Source of the DNA: Saprospiraceae bacterium | GTDB taxonomy: Bacteria > Bacteroidota > Bacteroidia > Bacteroidales > JAIPBB01 | Length of the DNA: 14,740 bases | Direction: 5' to 3' | Assembly (NCBI GenBank): GCA_021739805.1 | Contig: JAIPBB010000116.1 | Span: 1-14,740 of the forward strand | Shown: positions 7,055 to 14,328 of the stretch, one piece after another | How positions within the stretch are numbered: the stretch's first letter is position 1 | How the letters are laid out: every line of letters starts with the position of its first letter | Notes under the pieces: generated by a model | The model's input: the letters and a program-made list of their open reading frames with translations, nothing else | The model's database searches: none | Told to the model about the DNA's origin: nothing | Program-made: the position numbers and the translations under genes

Positions 7055-7185
7055 CTAATACTTCACAATTTTTCTAATAACAGAATGCTTTTCAGTTTCA
7101 ACTCTAATAAAGTAAATACCGCTATTAAGATTATACAAACTAATTTTTTTTGTTCAAAATCTCAAAGACAGTTTCAGTCGAAAGT
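7055..7185 (-). pseudogene. Decayed T9SS C-terminal sorting domain (remnant of a paralog of the 8792-10003 gene)
   Basis: Read on the minus strand this gives L-S-T-E-T-V-F-E-I-L-N-K-K, then after a shift of frame I-S-L-Y-N-L-N-S-G-I-Y-F-I-R, ending R-K-I-V-K-Y and TAG at 7057-7055. It aligns with the last ~45 residues of the protein at 8792-10003 (S-S-T-E-S...L-N-K-K-I-S-L-S-N-L-E-S-G-V-Y-F-I-R...K-K-V-V-K-Y). The frame break is a run of eight A (minus strand; T at 7143-7151), where the intact gene has a shorter, mixed sequence, so a one-base slip disrupts it. The rest of the gene, with signal peptide and repeats, is missing; what now lies upstream is the glycosyltransferase gene and its promoter. 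Confidence 0.75.
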
Positions 7186-7191
7186 AATCTG

Positions 7192-7199
7192 TATCTTTG
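7192..7199 (+). promoter_or_regulatory. -7 promoter box of the glycosyltransferase gene
   Basis: TATCTTTG is an exact match to TAnnTTTG, 29 bases before the ATG at 7229. TTTC at 7172-7175, 16 bases upstream of the box, is a 3-of-4 match to the -33 TTTG element. The box starts just where similarity to the T9SS-tail remnant ends. Confidence 0.65.
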
Positions 7200-7228
7200 C
7201 AAATAAGTTTATACTTATGTAATAATTG

Positions 7229-8512
7229 ATGGAAAACAGGAAGAAAGAAATAACAAAATGGATTCATATCTCCATTATACTTTTACTTTATACTGCCGTA
7301 AATCTATTTTTATATAACTGGGTAAGCATAGATTATTTATCTGATGGTGAAATTTATAATGGAATTGCACAAGCCCTTTTGAATTGTTCTGACACGATCA
7401 ATCAACCAAGTGTTCGTAATCATGGAGGTGATATTGGGCAAATGCTGATGCCTGGATTTTCTGTTTTACTTTTTTTAATTTACAGCGTATTCGGAAATAA
7501 CCTAATGCATTTTGTATGGTTTCAGATTATATTGAGTGGTGTTTCTATAGTTGTTTTTTATCAAGTGTTACGACGACTTACCTCTTCGGATATTGCGTTT
7601 ATATTATGTGTTTTACTTGTTCTATTTGTTGAGATATGGCGCTACAATTTTGCTGGTATGATGGAGGCTACTACAGTATCGCTATTGATTTTTTTAACTC
7701 ATTTTTTAGATAAATTCATTCGCAAACAAAATTTCCCTAATGTAATATACTTCAGCATAATATCTTTTGTATTAGTTGCTATCAATAACCGTTTTATTGT
7801 ACATGTTTTTCTTGCTTTTGTATTGTTGCTTTGGAGTCATAGAAAAGATCTCAATCACCTAATTAAGATTTCTCTGGGAGGAATTCTTTTTATTCTTCTT
7901 ATGTTGCCTTGGCACATTCGACAATATGGTGTATATGATAAATTTGTAGTTTTTGCACCTGAGCGAAATCAACTTGTGAATGACGTATCAGAGCAAACAG
8001 AAATAATTCTTAGTTACGAAGAATATATTGATGACTTAAAAATACCTTCTGTTGATCGGATGGACATCGATGATTGGCTTCCGCTTTTCACAGAAGCAAA
8101 ATATCATCAACTTGTGGAAGAATATCATAATCAAAAGCGTGGTTATAAAGCTGATCGTTTTATTGGTTTCTTCGAGGTTATACGGACAGATTTCCGTTTG
8201 GGATATGGTAACCGAACAGATTTGATATACCCACCCAACATATATGGCAGCAAGCAACAAATGCGACTGTTCTTACACCTTGTAGTATATGGATTGGGTT
8301 TTCTGATATTGTTACCTTCCCTTATTTTCACTCTTCAAAAGAAAGACTTATTATCCCTTACCGGCTTTGCATTTTTTGTAGCACATATTTTTGTACACAC
8401 CTACATACTATATATACCGCAGTATCGATTAACAATCGTACCTATTATCATACTTCTTTCAGCAAATGGGCTACAGCAAATATTTAAGTGGAAAGAAAGC
8501 CTTCAAAAATAA
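7229..8512 (+). CDS. Multi-pass membrane glycosyltransferase, GT-C superfamily (PMT/ArnT-like)
   Basis: A 427-residue protein with about eight to ten hydrophobic segments (for example 11-30, 75-90, 95-112, 120-136, 147-160, 170-200, 211-227, 348-369, 377-393, 397-413) and a polar region at about 230-345. GT-C enzymes move a sugar from a lipid-phosphate donor to an acceptor on the outer face of the membrane. Typical features are the acidic D-G-E-I-Y (39-43) in the first external loop, M-P-G-F-S-V-L-L-F-L-I-Y-S-V-F-G (74-89), and the C-terminal Y-R-L-T-I-V-P-I-I-I-L-L-S-A-N-G-L (399-415). Donor and acceptor are unknown. ATG at 7229 is preferred to the adjoining TTG at 7226. Arginine codons are unlike the neighbours: 16 of 18 are CGN, against 3 of 12 in the ligase-like gene and 3 of 10 in the BspA-like gene. 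Together with its own promoter and flanking direct repeats, this suggests acquisition from elsewhere. Confidence 0.75.
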   Translation: MENRKKEITKWIHISIILLLYTAVNLFLYNWVSIDYLSDGEIYNGIAQALLNCSDTINQPSVRNHGGDIGQMLMPGFSVLLFLIYSVFGNNLMHFVWFQIILSGVSIVVFYQVLRRLTSSDIAFILCVLLVLFVEIWRYNFAGMMEATTVSLLIFLTHFLDKFIRKQNFPNVIYFSIISFVLVAINNRFIVHVFLAFVLLLWSHRKDLNHLIKISLGGILFILLMLPWHIRQYGVYDKFVVFAPERNQLVNDVSEQTEIILSYEEYIDDLKIPSVDRMDIDDWLPLFTEAKYHQLVEEYHNQKRGYKADRFIGFFEVIRTDFRLGYGNRTDLIYPPNIYGSKQQMRLFLHLVVYGLGFLILLPSLIFTLQKKDLLSLTGFAFFVAHIFVHTYILYIPQYRLTIVPIIILLSANGLQQIFKWKESLQK

Positions 8513-8750
8513 CTCTAAAACGAAAATATCTTTCTTAGGCAGCATCTATTAATTTTATCAATAAGCCAAACTTAAATTATGTTAAATTGGAAAAAGCATA
8601 AGTAGTTGAATATCCTGATGGGAATTTCATATATAGCCTAGCGATCTGGACTGGACTTGAACCATAATTGCTAATTTATTAAATTTTACATTTTGTTCAA
8701 CTCTTAAAAAGAGTAAAATAATTTTATGCTCTAAAAAGTAGGAAAACAAT
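8513..8750. other. Convergent intergenic region after the glycosyltransferase gene
   Basis: No gene is supported. Two small hairpins are visible: CTCTTAAAAAGAG (8701-8713, 5-bp stem) and the overlapping GAG-TAAAA-TAA-TTTTA-tg-CTC (8711-8731). The second could act as a weak AT-rich terminator for the glycosyltransferase gene. A 21-codon stretch open between stops at 8602-8667 (V-V-E-Y-P-D-G-N-F-I-Y...W-T-G-L-E-P) reads like protein but is too short to call. Confidence 0.35.
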
Positions 8751-8791
8751 ATGAAATTACAGGAAAAATCCAATAAGAATTAGTCTTACTT
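8751..8791 (-). terminator. Conserved 3' flank with a weak hairpin terminator, copy 2
   Basis: Directly downstream of the 8792-10003 stop codon on the minus strand. The minus-strand RNA can pair CUAAU (8783 to 8779) with AUUGG (8774 to 8770) around a UCUU loop, followed by five U (8768 to 8764). One pair is U-G, which forms only in minus-strand RNA, in keeping with use by the minus-strand gene. It is 38 of 41 identical to 7014-7054. Confidence 0.5.
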
Positions 8792-10003
8792 CTAATACTT
8801 CACAACTTTCTTAGTAACTGAATATTCTTCAGTTTCAAGTCTGATAAAGTAAACACCACTTTCAAGATTTGATAAACTGATTTTCTTATTCAATGTACCC
8901 GAAGCAGATTCTGTAGAACTAAAAACAATTTGACCAATTGGATTTAAAACTTTGATTTTAACAGTGTTTTGATTAAAGTTTTCACCGCTGACAATTATAT
9001 TATCACTAAATGGATTTGGATAAGTTTTTAAATTGTATGGATTATTTTCATATTCTTCAATTCCAGTTGTGACTGTAACAGAACTGCCCATAAACAAATT
9101 CCCATCTACTGTAGATTGAGCATGTAAATCCCATGATGAAGATATACTAAAATTAGCGTCAAATTTTACTTCTGTATCGCTTACTACGTTTACATTGGTG
9201 ACATTGGTTATTATCGAAACAAAGTTTTCAAAGAAAATATTTAATGTTGGGTCGGTAAAATGAGTGTTTTGGCCGATTAATGTGTAATTATTTGTTTGGT
9301 TAATAATTGCTGAATTGGGAGTTAGCGAAACCAAAGTTGGCTGATTTGGCATTTGATAAACTGTAAAGCAACTTGGTTTACTAAGACTACCGTCGAAGCT
9401 ATTATAAACTCCGGCATCATATAATCCCAAAGGAGAATTTGATGGAATGCTAAGCTGTCCTGATAAAACTGTGTTACTTGAAACATTTATGGATGAAAGT
9501 TGAATCATAGTTGAGCTTCCCTGGTTAATCCAGGCATAAGTCATTGTTCCTTGTTGGAAGTTAGTGTTTTGCCCTGTTATCGTAACTGATAAATTATTCC
9601 CTACCAAACCACTATCAGGTGTAATAGAAATAATTTGCGGTGGATTTGGGTTTATGTTAACAGTGAATGCACTATATTTTGTCATATTTCCATCAGTTGT
9701 GTTAAAGGCATTTACATTCCATTGTCCCAATGTGGCGTTGTTTGGAATTGATAAATTTGTTACCATGCTTGTGTTAGAAGTTGGTACCATTGTATTTGGA
9801 TACATAGTTTGTGAGCCTTGCGAAAACCACACAATTGTACCTGAACCTTGTGCAAAATGAGTGTTTTGACCACTAACTGTAACTGTCAGCGTTTGACCCC
9901 GATTCCCGGAAGTTGGACTTATAGTTGAAATTGTTTGTGCTGTTGATATTGCTATTTGTAAAGAAAAGATTATAAGTGCGAGTAGAGAAATTTTCTTTTT
10001 CAT
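8792..10003 (-). CDS. Secreted T9SS-sorted surface protein with three GQNTHF (IPT/TIG-like) repeats
   Basis: A 403-residue protein from the ATG at about 10003. The longer frame begins with TTG at 10027, but that codon lies inside the -7 box and adds residues ahead of the signal peptide, so ATG is preferred. The signal peptide (MKKKISLLALIIF...STAQ) ends near residue 23. Three tandem beta-sandwich-like repeats follow (about 25-116, 123-216, 222-311). Each starts S-I/L-T/S-P-x-S, carries G-Q-N-T-H/N-F about 20 residues later, and the first two end D-G-x-x-x-K-x-S-x-F-T-V. They resemble IPT/TIG folds. The T9SS sorting domain (about 325-403) has L-K-T-Y-P-N-P-F, I-G-Q-I, S-G-V-Y-F-I and final K-K-V-V-K-Y. 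No enzyme motif is visible; a binding or structural role outside the cell is inferred. The repeat type is shared with the 1971-3185 protein, and the last ~130 bases are duplicated at 7055-7185. Confidence 0.87.
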   Translation of the reverse strand: MKKKISLLALIIFSLQIAISTAQTISTISPTSGNRGQTLTVTVSGQNTHFAQGSGTIVWFSQGSQTMYPNTMVPTSNTSMVTNLSIPNNATLGQWNVNAFNTTDGNMTKYSAFTVNINPNPPQIISITPDSGLVGNNLSVTITGQNTNFQQGTMTYAWINQGSSTMIQLSSINVSSNTVLSGQLSIPSNSPLGLYDAGVYNSFDGSLSKPSCFTVYQMPNQPTLVSLTPNSAIINQTNNYTLIGQNTHFTDPTLNIFFENFVSIITNVTNVNVVSDTEVKFDANFSISSSWDLHAQSTVDGNLFMGSSVTVTTGIEEYENNPYNLKTYPNPFSDNIIVSGENFNQNTVKIKVLNPIGQIVFSSTESASGTLNKKISLSNLESGVYFIRLETEEYSVTKKVVKY

Positions 10004-10024
10004 TATTGTTATTTTAAATTTTGG

Positions 10025-10032
10025 CAAAAATA
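10025..10032 (-). promoter_or_regulatory. -7 box of the three-repeat T9SS protein gene
   Basis: TATTTTTG (10032 to 10025, minus strand) matches TAnnTTTG and ends 21 bases upstream of the ATG at 10003, a normal spacing for a short leader. No exact -33 TTTG is seen. It overlaps the TTG of the longer frame, which supports the ATG start. Confidence 0.5.
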
Positions 10033-10153
10033 GTAATTATATTTTTATAGACTTTAAAACATCAAAAAAGGTTGCGTGTTCTTTATTATTTATTCGACCA
10101 ATTTTATGACAAAATAATTAAGATTTATCTGAAAAGACAATCGGTAATTTTCC

Positions 10154-12298
10154 TTAATTATTTAACCCATACATTTTTTTATAGTCATCAGCCTTTTCCG
10201 TTGTTATCGTACTATCAACTTCTTCAAGCAAAAAAATAGCTTCCTTGATTAGCTGCAGTTTGTACTCATGCTTTTCAATAACTGAATGTTTGTGGATTTT
10301 CAGCAACCAATCTTCTGAATCTAAAAACCTGTAAAAAGTACTTTTCAATAATTCATCATTTTGCTGCTCAATATAGTTTTTGGTGATTATAGGAAGGAAA
10401 ACTTTTAAAGCTGCATAATATTTTTCATTTTCAGTTTCTGGCTTACAGTTTCTCAGATAATTATAAGCTGAATCAATTTTACCTTCATTATATTTTACAA
10501 TGGCTAAATTAATTAAAGCCTCGTCGAATTGTGGGGAAATTGAAATAGCTTCTTTATAAAGTTTTACTGACATTTCATGATTTCCCATAAGCTCGTAAGA
10601 CGTTGCCAAATCGTTAATTACTTGTTTGTGGTAAGGGTTAGTTTTGTAAGATTCATTAAAATCATTATAAGCTTTGTTTAAATTTCCAGAAAAAAACCAT
10701 GCTGTTCCGCTATACCATTTTAATGGAGTGCTGGTTGGGTCAATTTGATAAAAGCATGAATAAGCTTTTTCTATTTCCATTATAACAGCTTGATTATTAT
10801 TCAAACATCTATAATCAAAGGCTTTTACTGAATGTTTTTCTCCATTAATTCTTTTAATCCCAAATAATAAGGCTAATACTAAAATCAAAAAAACCGGAAT
10901 AAAAATTAATTTGAAAATCTTCGGATTTAGATTTTTGCCGGGCTTTTTAATTCGATGATAAAGAGCAACAACGCTAATAAACATCAAATTAAGAATAATC
11001 GAATGACTAATTCTTTCTTTAGGAAAACTAAAAAATGAAATTATCATATAACTCAAAATCCCAAAAAACATAAATAGAGCAAAAAGCTTCTCATCTTGAT
11101 TTTTCGATAATTTAATAATCTTGAAAATATAATAAATTATGGCGAAAAAGATTAGCAAATATGCTATTAAACCAAGTATTCCGGTTTCTGAAGCTACTTG
11201 TAAATAATCATTATGAGTCCTCTGAAAATTTGTATAATTACCTTTGTTTACTTCTCTTATTTCTTTATTCGCATATTTTGGTAAAATAATTTTCCAGTTA
11301 CCGGCACCAAATCCTAGCAAAGGTTTATCCTTAATCATTTCAACTGAAGGATTCCACATGTCATATCTTTCCTTAACCGAACCAAAAGGGTCATTTTTTA
11401 GCCAATAAGCTTGTTTCTTTAAGGTTTCAGTGGAATCGAGTTTTGTATAAACAAAAAGTGAAGAGAAAATTATTATTGCAAAAGCAAAGGATATAAGTAA
11501 AAGATTCCTAATCAGTTTTCCATTAATTTGAAAACTTTTATAAAAAACAAATAAAAGAATAACAGAGAAAAATGTTGACAAGGCAAGAGCAAGCCAAACT
11601 GAACGAACTAAAAGTAAAATGATAATTAAAAGTTCAACTGAAGCACTTACAATAGCTATCCATCTCCAAATCTTTTTATCTGTTACAATCAAAAAAGCAG
11701 CAAAAGGAAAACTCAAAATTAAAACCTGGGCATAAAGATTACGTTGGGAAAATGTGGCTGTAATAAGATAGGTGAATTGATGATTGAATTCTTCCCCGGG
11801 TAGTAAAATGATGATTTGAAGCAATCCAATTATAGCTGCAGTTAAACCAAAAACACAAATAAATTTACTGATAAACTTATAAGTGTTTTCTTGTTTTGAT
11901 ATTAATAAAACACCTACAATAAAATATACTAGAAAGACGAAATTCTTTAAAACATCAACAATAGCTTCTGATACCAAGGTTGATTTGAAAATTGAAATCA
12001 AGCTGATAACTATAAAACCTAAATAGAATAAAAATGCATTGTTTTTAACAATACCCGTTTCAAAATAAGCCTTTTTCTTTTGCAAGATAAAAATGACAAT
12101 CGAAAACAATATCATAATAAAAACAACTGCCAGAAACTTAGACCATAGTGCTGTATCTAAAATGGATTTAGTAATACTTAAAGATTTTGGCCAATATTTG
12201 TCATTTATAATAGAATCAATGTTTAAAAACGGAATTACTAAACTTGCTAAAATAAAAACAACTCCCGGGATAAAGATATTTTTTGACTTGCTTATCAC
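10154..12298 (-). CDS. O-antigen ligase/polymerase-family membrane protein with C-terminal TPR region
   Basis: A 714-residue protein. About eleven to twelve hydrophobic segments span residues 8-480. A Wzy_C/WaaL-type signature lies in the large external loop: Y-D-M-W-N-P-S-V-E-M-I-K-D-K-P-L-L-G-F-G-A-G-N (312-334), then T-H-N-D-Y-L-Q-V-A-S-E-T-G-I-L-G-L (361-377) with the conserved H362. V-R-S-V-W-L-A-L-A (231-239) supplies the usual membrane arginine, R232. The family joins or polymerises lipid-linked glycans on the periplasmic side; a protein-glycosylating member is also possible. The C-terminal third (about 490-714) is soluble with two to three TPR-like helix pairs (about 525-620), a common Bacteroidota arrangement. 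The only available start is GTG at 12298: an in-frame TAG lies three codons upstream and the next Met is residue 62. It follows the LamG gene by 34 bases on the same strand, so co-transcription is likely. Confidence 0.85.
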   Translation of the reverse strand: MISKSKNIFIPGVVFILASLVIPFLNIDSIINDKYWPKSLSITKSILDTALWSKFLAVVFIMILFSIVIFILQKKKAYFETGIVKNNAFLFYLGFIVISLISIFKSTLVSEAIVDVLKNFVFLVYFIVGVLLISKQENTYKFISKFICVFGLTAAIIGLLQIIILLPGEEFNHQFTYLITATFSQRNLYAQVLILSFPFAAFLIVTDKKIWRWIAIVSASVELLIIILLLVRSVWLALALSTFFSVILLFVFYKSFQINGKLIRNLLLISFAFAIIIFSSLFVYTKLDSTETLKKQAYWLKNDPFGSVKERYDMWNPSVEMIKDKPLLGFGAGNWKIILPKYANKEIREVNKGNYTNFQRTHNDYLQVASETGILGLIAYLLIFFAIIYYIFKIIKLSKNQDEKLFALFMFFGILSYMIISFFSFPKERISHSIILNLMFISVVALYHRIKKPGKNLNPKIFKLIFIPVFLILVLALLFGIKRINGEKHSVKAFDYRCLNNNQAVIMEIEKAYSCFYQIDPTSTPLKWYSGTAWFFSGNLNKAYNDFNESYKTNPYHKQVINDLATSYELMGNHEMSVKLYKEAISISPQFDEALINLAIVKYNEGKIDSAYNYLRNCKPETENEKYYAALKVFLPIITKNYIEQQNDELLKSTFYRFLDSEDWLLKIHKHSVIEKHEYKLQLIKEAIFLLEEVDSTITTEKADDYKKMYGLNN

Positions 12299-12332
12299 AA
12301 TTTGCTATTTATTTATGAAGTCTAAATTTCAA

Positions 12333-14192
12333 CTAGTAAACCACCACTTTTTGAACTATAACTTTGTTATTAAAATTGGCTTTAATAAAGTAAATCCCCG
12401 AACTAAGTTTTAGTTTTATAGTTTTATTAAATTGATTTTTATTTAATTTATAAGTCGAAATTTCTTGACCATTAATATTATAAATTCGTATTTCAACATC
12501 TTCATTTTGTTCGATAATTATCGAGAAATCACCTTTGTTTGGATTTGGATAGATTTTCATCCTTTCATTTTCTACACCATTTTCAGAAATCCCAACACCA
12601 AAATCAATAATATTTGAAGTATCAGAAATACACCCATTTGAGTCTGTTTGAATCACATAGTGAATTCCATAATGAATTGGTTTGTAAGTTTGATTTATTG
12701 CTCCTAAAATAGCTCCGGCACTATCATACCATTGATTTCCATAAGTTGCAGATGACCATAAACTATCTCCGTAAATTAAACTATTTAAAGGAGTTTGTGG
12801 TTTTGGATGAACCGTAATTGATATTGTCTGAGTAGTATCAAAGCAAGTTCCCAGGCTACAAATAACAGAATATACTCCACTTGTTTTTGCAACATACAAT
12901 GGGTCATTTGCCCCGGGAATTGGGGAATTATTTAATAACCATTGAAAATTAAATATTGATGGCTGAGGTCCTGAAAGTACTGCACTATCTCCATCGCAAA
13001 AAGTGGTGGGGTCAACTGTTACTATATTACCAACACTAAATGCAGTATATCCAATAATTAACTCTTTGTTTCCGCTTATAGATTTTGTGAATGTGTTATT
13101 GATGGTATTTTGACTGGCATTTAAATTTGTCCAGGCTGTGCTTGCATTATCATTCCTTCCGAGTAAGTCTAATGAATTACATCCACCAGTGTTTGCATTT
13201 CCATAATTAAGAACTGCATTATAAGTCGAATTTGGAGAGCCAAATACAGCTATTCCCCAATAATGAGTTGTATCAATTCCTGTGTTTGCTGTTGGAATGT
13301 TAATGCTATTTGGTGCTTCATCAACTCTATAAATATGAACTGAAGATGGAGAAGCACTTGCATTGCTAACAAATAATGTGTCTTGATTAATCCCTGTTAA
13401 ACTTACGTTGAAAGGGCTGGTATAGGTAAAAGCACTACTATCACCAATTGGTGCAGCAGATGTAATCCAAATTGGTGTGCTTGCTAATGTTGCTGTATTT
13501 GTATTTACGCTATGGTCGGCAGTTGTTGTTCCTGTACCCTCATCAAATTTCCAATAGGCTTTTAGGTTTGCATAATTTGGGTGAGAAGAAGTTATTTTTT
13601 TGCACATCCATGTTCTTATTGTACTCTGTGAAAGTGCAACATTCCACAATTTTACTTCATCAATTTTTCCATTGAAATGCCTGAAGCCACCTCCTGAATT
13701 AACGGCTGCACCAATTCTTAAATTACTATTATCAGTATTTATTGAGCCGCTATACAAGGTAGTACCAACCAATTCACCATTAACATATATTTTTAGTGCA
13801 GAACCATCATAAGTTCCAACAACATGATTCCAAGTGTTTAGCGACATAACTGAAGTTGCTGTAACTACTTCTTTCCAGTTGCTTGTGGTGCCAATATTAA
13901 ATGATAATTGCCCATTTCCACCACATCTAAGAACATAACCATATTGATAGCTTGAACTCCACATTTCCTTACTTACAATTGAGCCTCCCCAGGAATTTGC
14001 ATCCCAAAATGAAGAATTTATCCATGCTTCAACAGTAATTCCTGTTGTCATGTTTAAAGAAGCACTATTTGTAACTTCAACATAAGCTAAAGTGCCAAAA
14101 TCCAATGCTTTTCCTGAACCCGGGGATTGGGCATTTAAGCTTATCGAAACTGAGAATGTTAATAATGAAAGAATTGTTAATAGCTTTTTCAT
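12333..14192 (-). CDS. Secreted LamG-domain (concanavalin A-like lectin) protein with T9SS tail
   Basis: A 619-residue protein with signal peptide (MKKLLTILSLLTF...NAQ, residues 1-22). A LamG/concanavalin A-like domain spans about 29-190: A-L-D-F-G, V-E-A-W-I-N (54-59), W-N-H-V-V-G-T-Y-D-G (121-130), L-K-I-Y-V-N-G (133-139), L-R-I-G-A (158-162), F-N-G-K-I-D-E-V-K-L-W-N (173-184). L-K-A-Y-W-K-F-D-E-G-T-G (210-221) follows, as often after such domains. An Ig-like segment lies at about 395-465 (F-C-D-G-D-S-A-V-L-S-G, N-F-Q-W-L-L-N-N, G-V-Y-S-V), with a similar weaker one after it. The sorting domain at about 544-619 has M-K-I-Y-P-N-P-N-K-G, I-N-G-Q, S-S-G-I-Y-F-I and final Q-K-V-V-V-Y. LamG domains often bind glycans or matrix proteins; the ligand is unknown. 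ATG at 14192 fits the signal peptide. The ligase-like gene lies 34 bases downstream and may share its transcript. Confidence 0.9.
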   Translation of the reverse strand: MKKLLTILSLLTFSVSISLNAQSPGSGKALDFGTLAYVEVTNSASLNMTTGITVEAWINSSFWDANSWGGSIVSKEMWSSSYQYGYVLRCGGNGQLSFNIGTTSNWKEVVTATSVMSLNTWNHVVGTYDGSALKIYVNGELVGTTLYSGSINTDNSNLRIGAAVNSGGGFRHFNGKIDEVKLWNVALSQSTIRTWMCKKITSSHPNYANLKAYWKFDEGTGTTTADHSVNTNTATLASTPIWITSAAPIGDSSAFTYTSPFNVSLTGINQDTLFVSNASASPSSVHIYRVDEAPNSINIPTANTGIDTTHYWGIAVFGSPNSTYNAVLNYGNANTGGCNSLDLLGRNDNASTAWTNLNASQNTINNTFTKSISGNKELIIGYTAFSVGNIVTVDPTTFCDGDSAVLSGPQPSIFNFQWLLNNSPIPGANDPLYVAKTSGVYSVICSLGTCFDTTQTISITVHPKPQTPLNSLIYGDSLWSSATYGNQWYDSAGAILGAINQTYKPIHYGIHYVIQTDSNGCISDTSNIIDFGVGISENGVENERMKIYPNPNKGDFSIIIEQNEDVEIRIYNINGQEISTYKLNKNQFNKTIKLKLSSGIYFIKANFNNKVIVQKVVVY

Positions 14193-14226
14193 AATTGATT
14201 TTGTATTTAATAGTGAATAAATAATA

Positions 14227-14244
14227 CAAATTTACACAAACGTA
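14227..14244 (-). promoter_or_regulatory. Candidate -7 boxes for the LamG gene
   Basis: Two minus-strand matches to TAnnTTTG lie upstream of the ATG at 14192: TACGTTTG (14244 to 14237) and TAAATTTG (14234 to 14227). For the first, a TTTC lies 16 bases upstream as a partial -33 element. Either would also drive the downstream ligase-like gene if the two are co-transcribed. Confidence 0.5.
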
Positions 14245-14328
14245 TAAAACTAATGAGTAAGAAATTATATAAATGTTTTGAAAAACTATTTCTATTGAAA
14301 ATTATACTATTCTAAGAAATCAAATAAT

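Noticed and set aside
7226..7228. TTG start immediately before the ATG of the glycosyltransferase
   Set aside because: The adjacent ATG is the more usual start and nothing favours TTG.
8602..8667. Short protein-like open stretch ending W-T-G-L-E-P
   Set aside because: Only 21 codons between stops, with no start codon; an open run this short is expected by chance.
8640..8670. T-arm-like sequence of a tRNA on the minus strand (GGTTCAAGTCC)
   Set aside because: Only three stem pairs form and no anticodon arm, D arm or acceptor stem can be placed around it.
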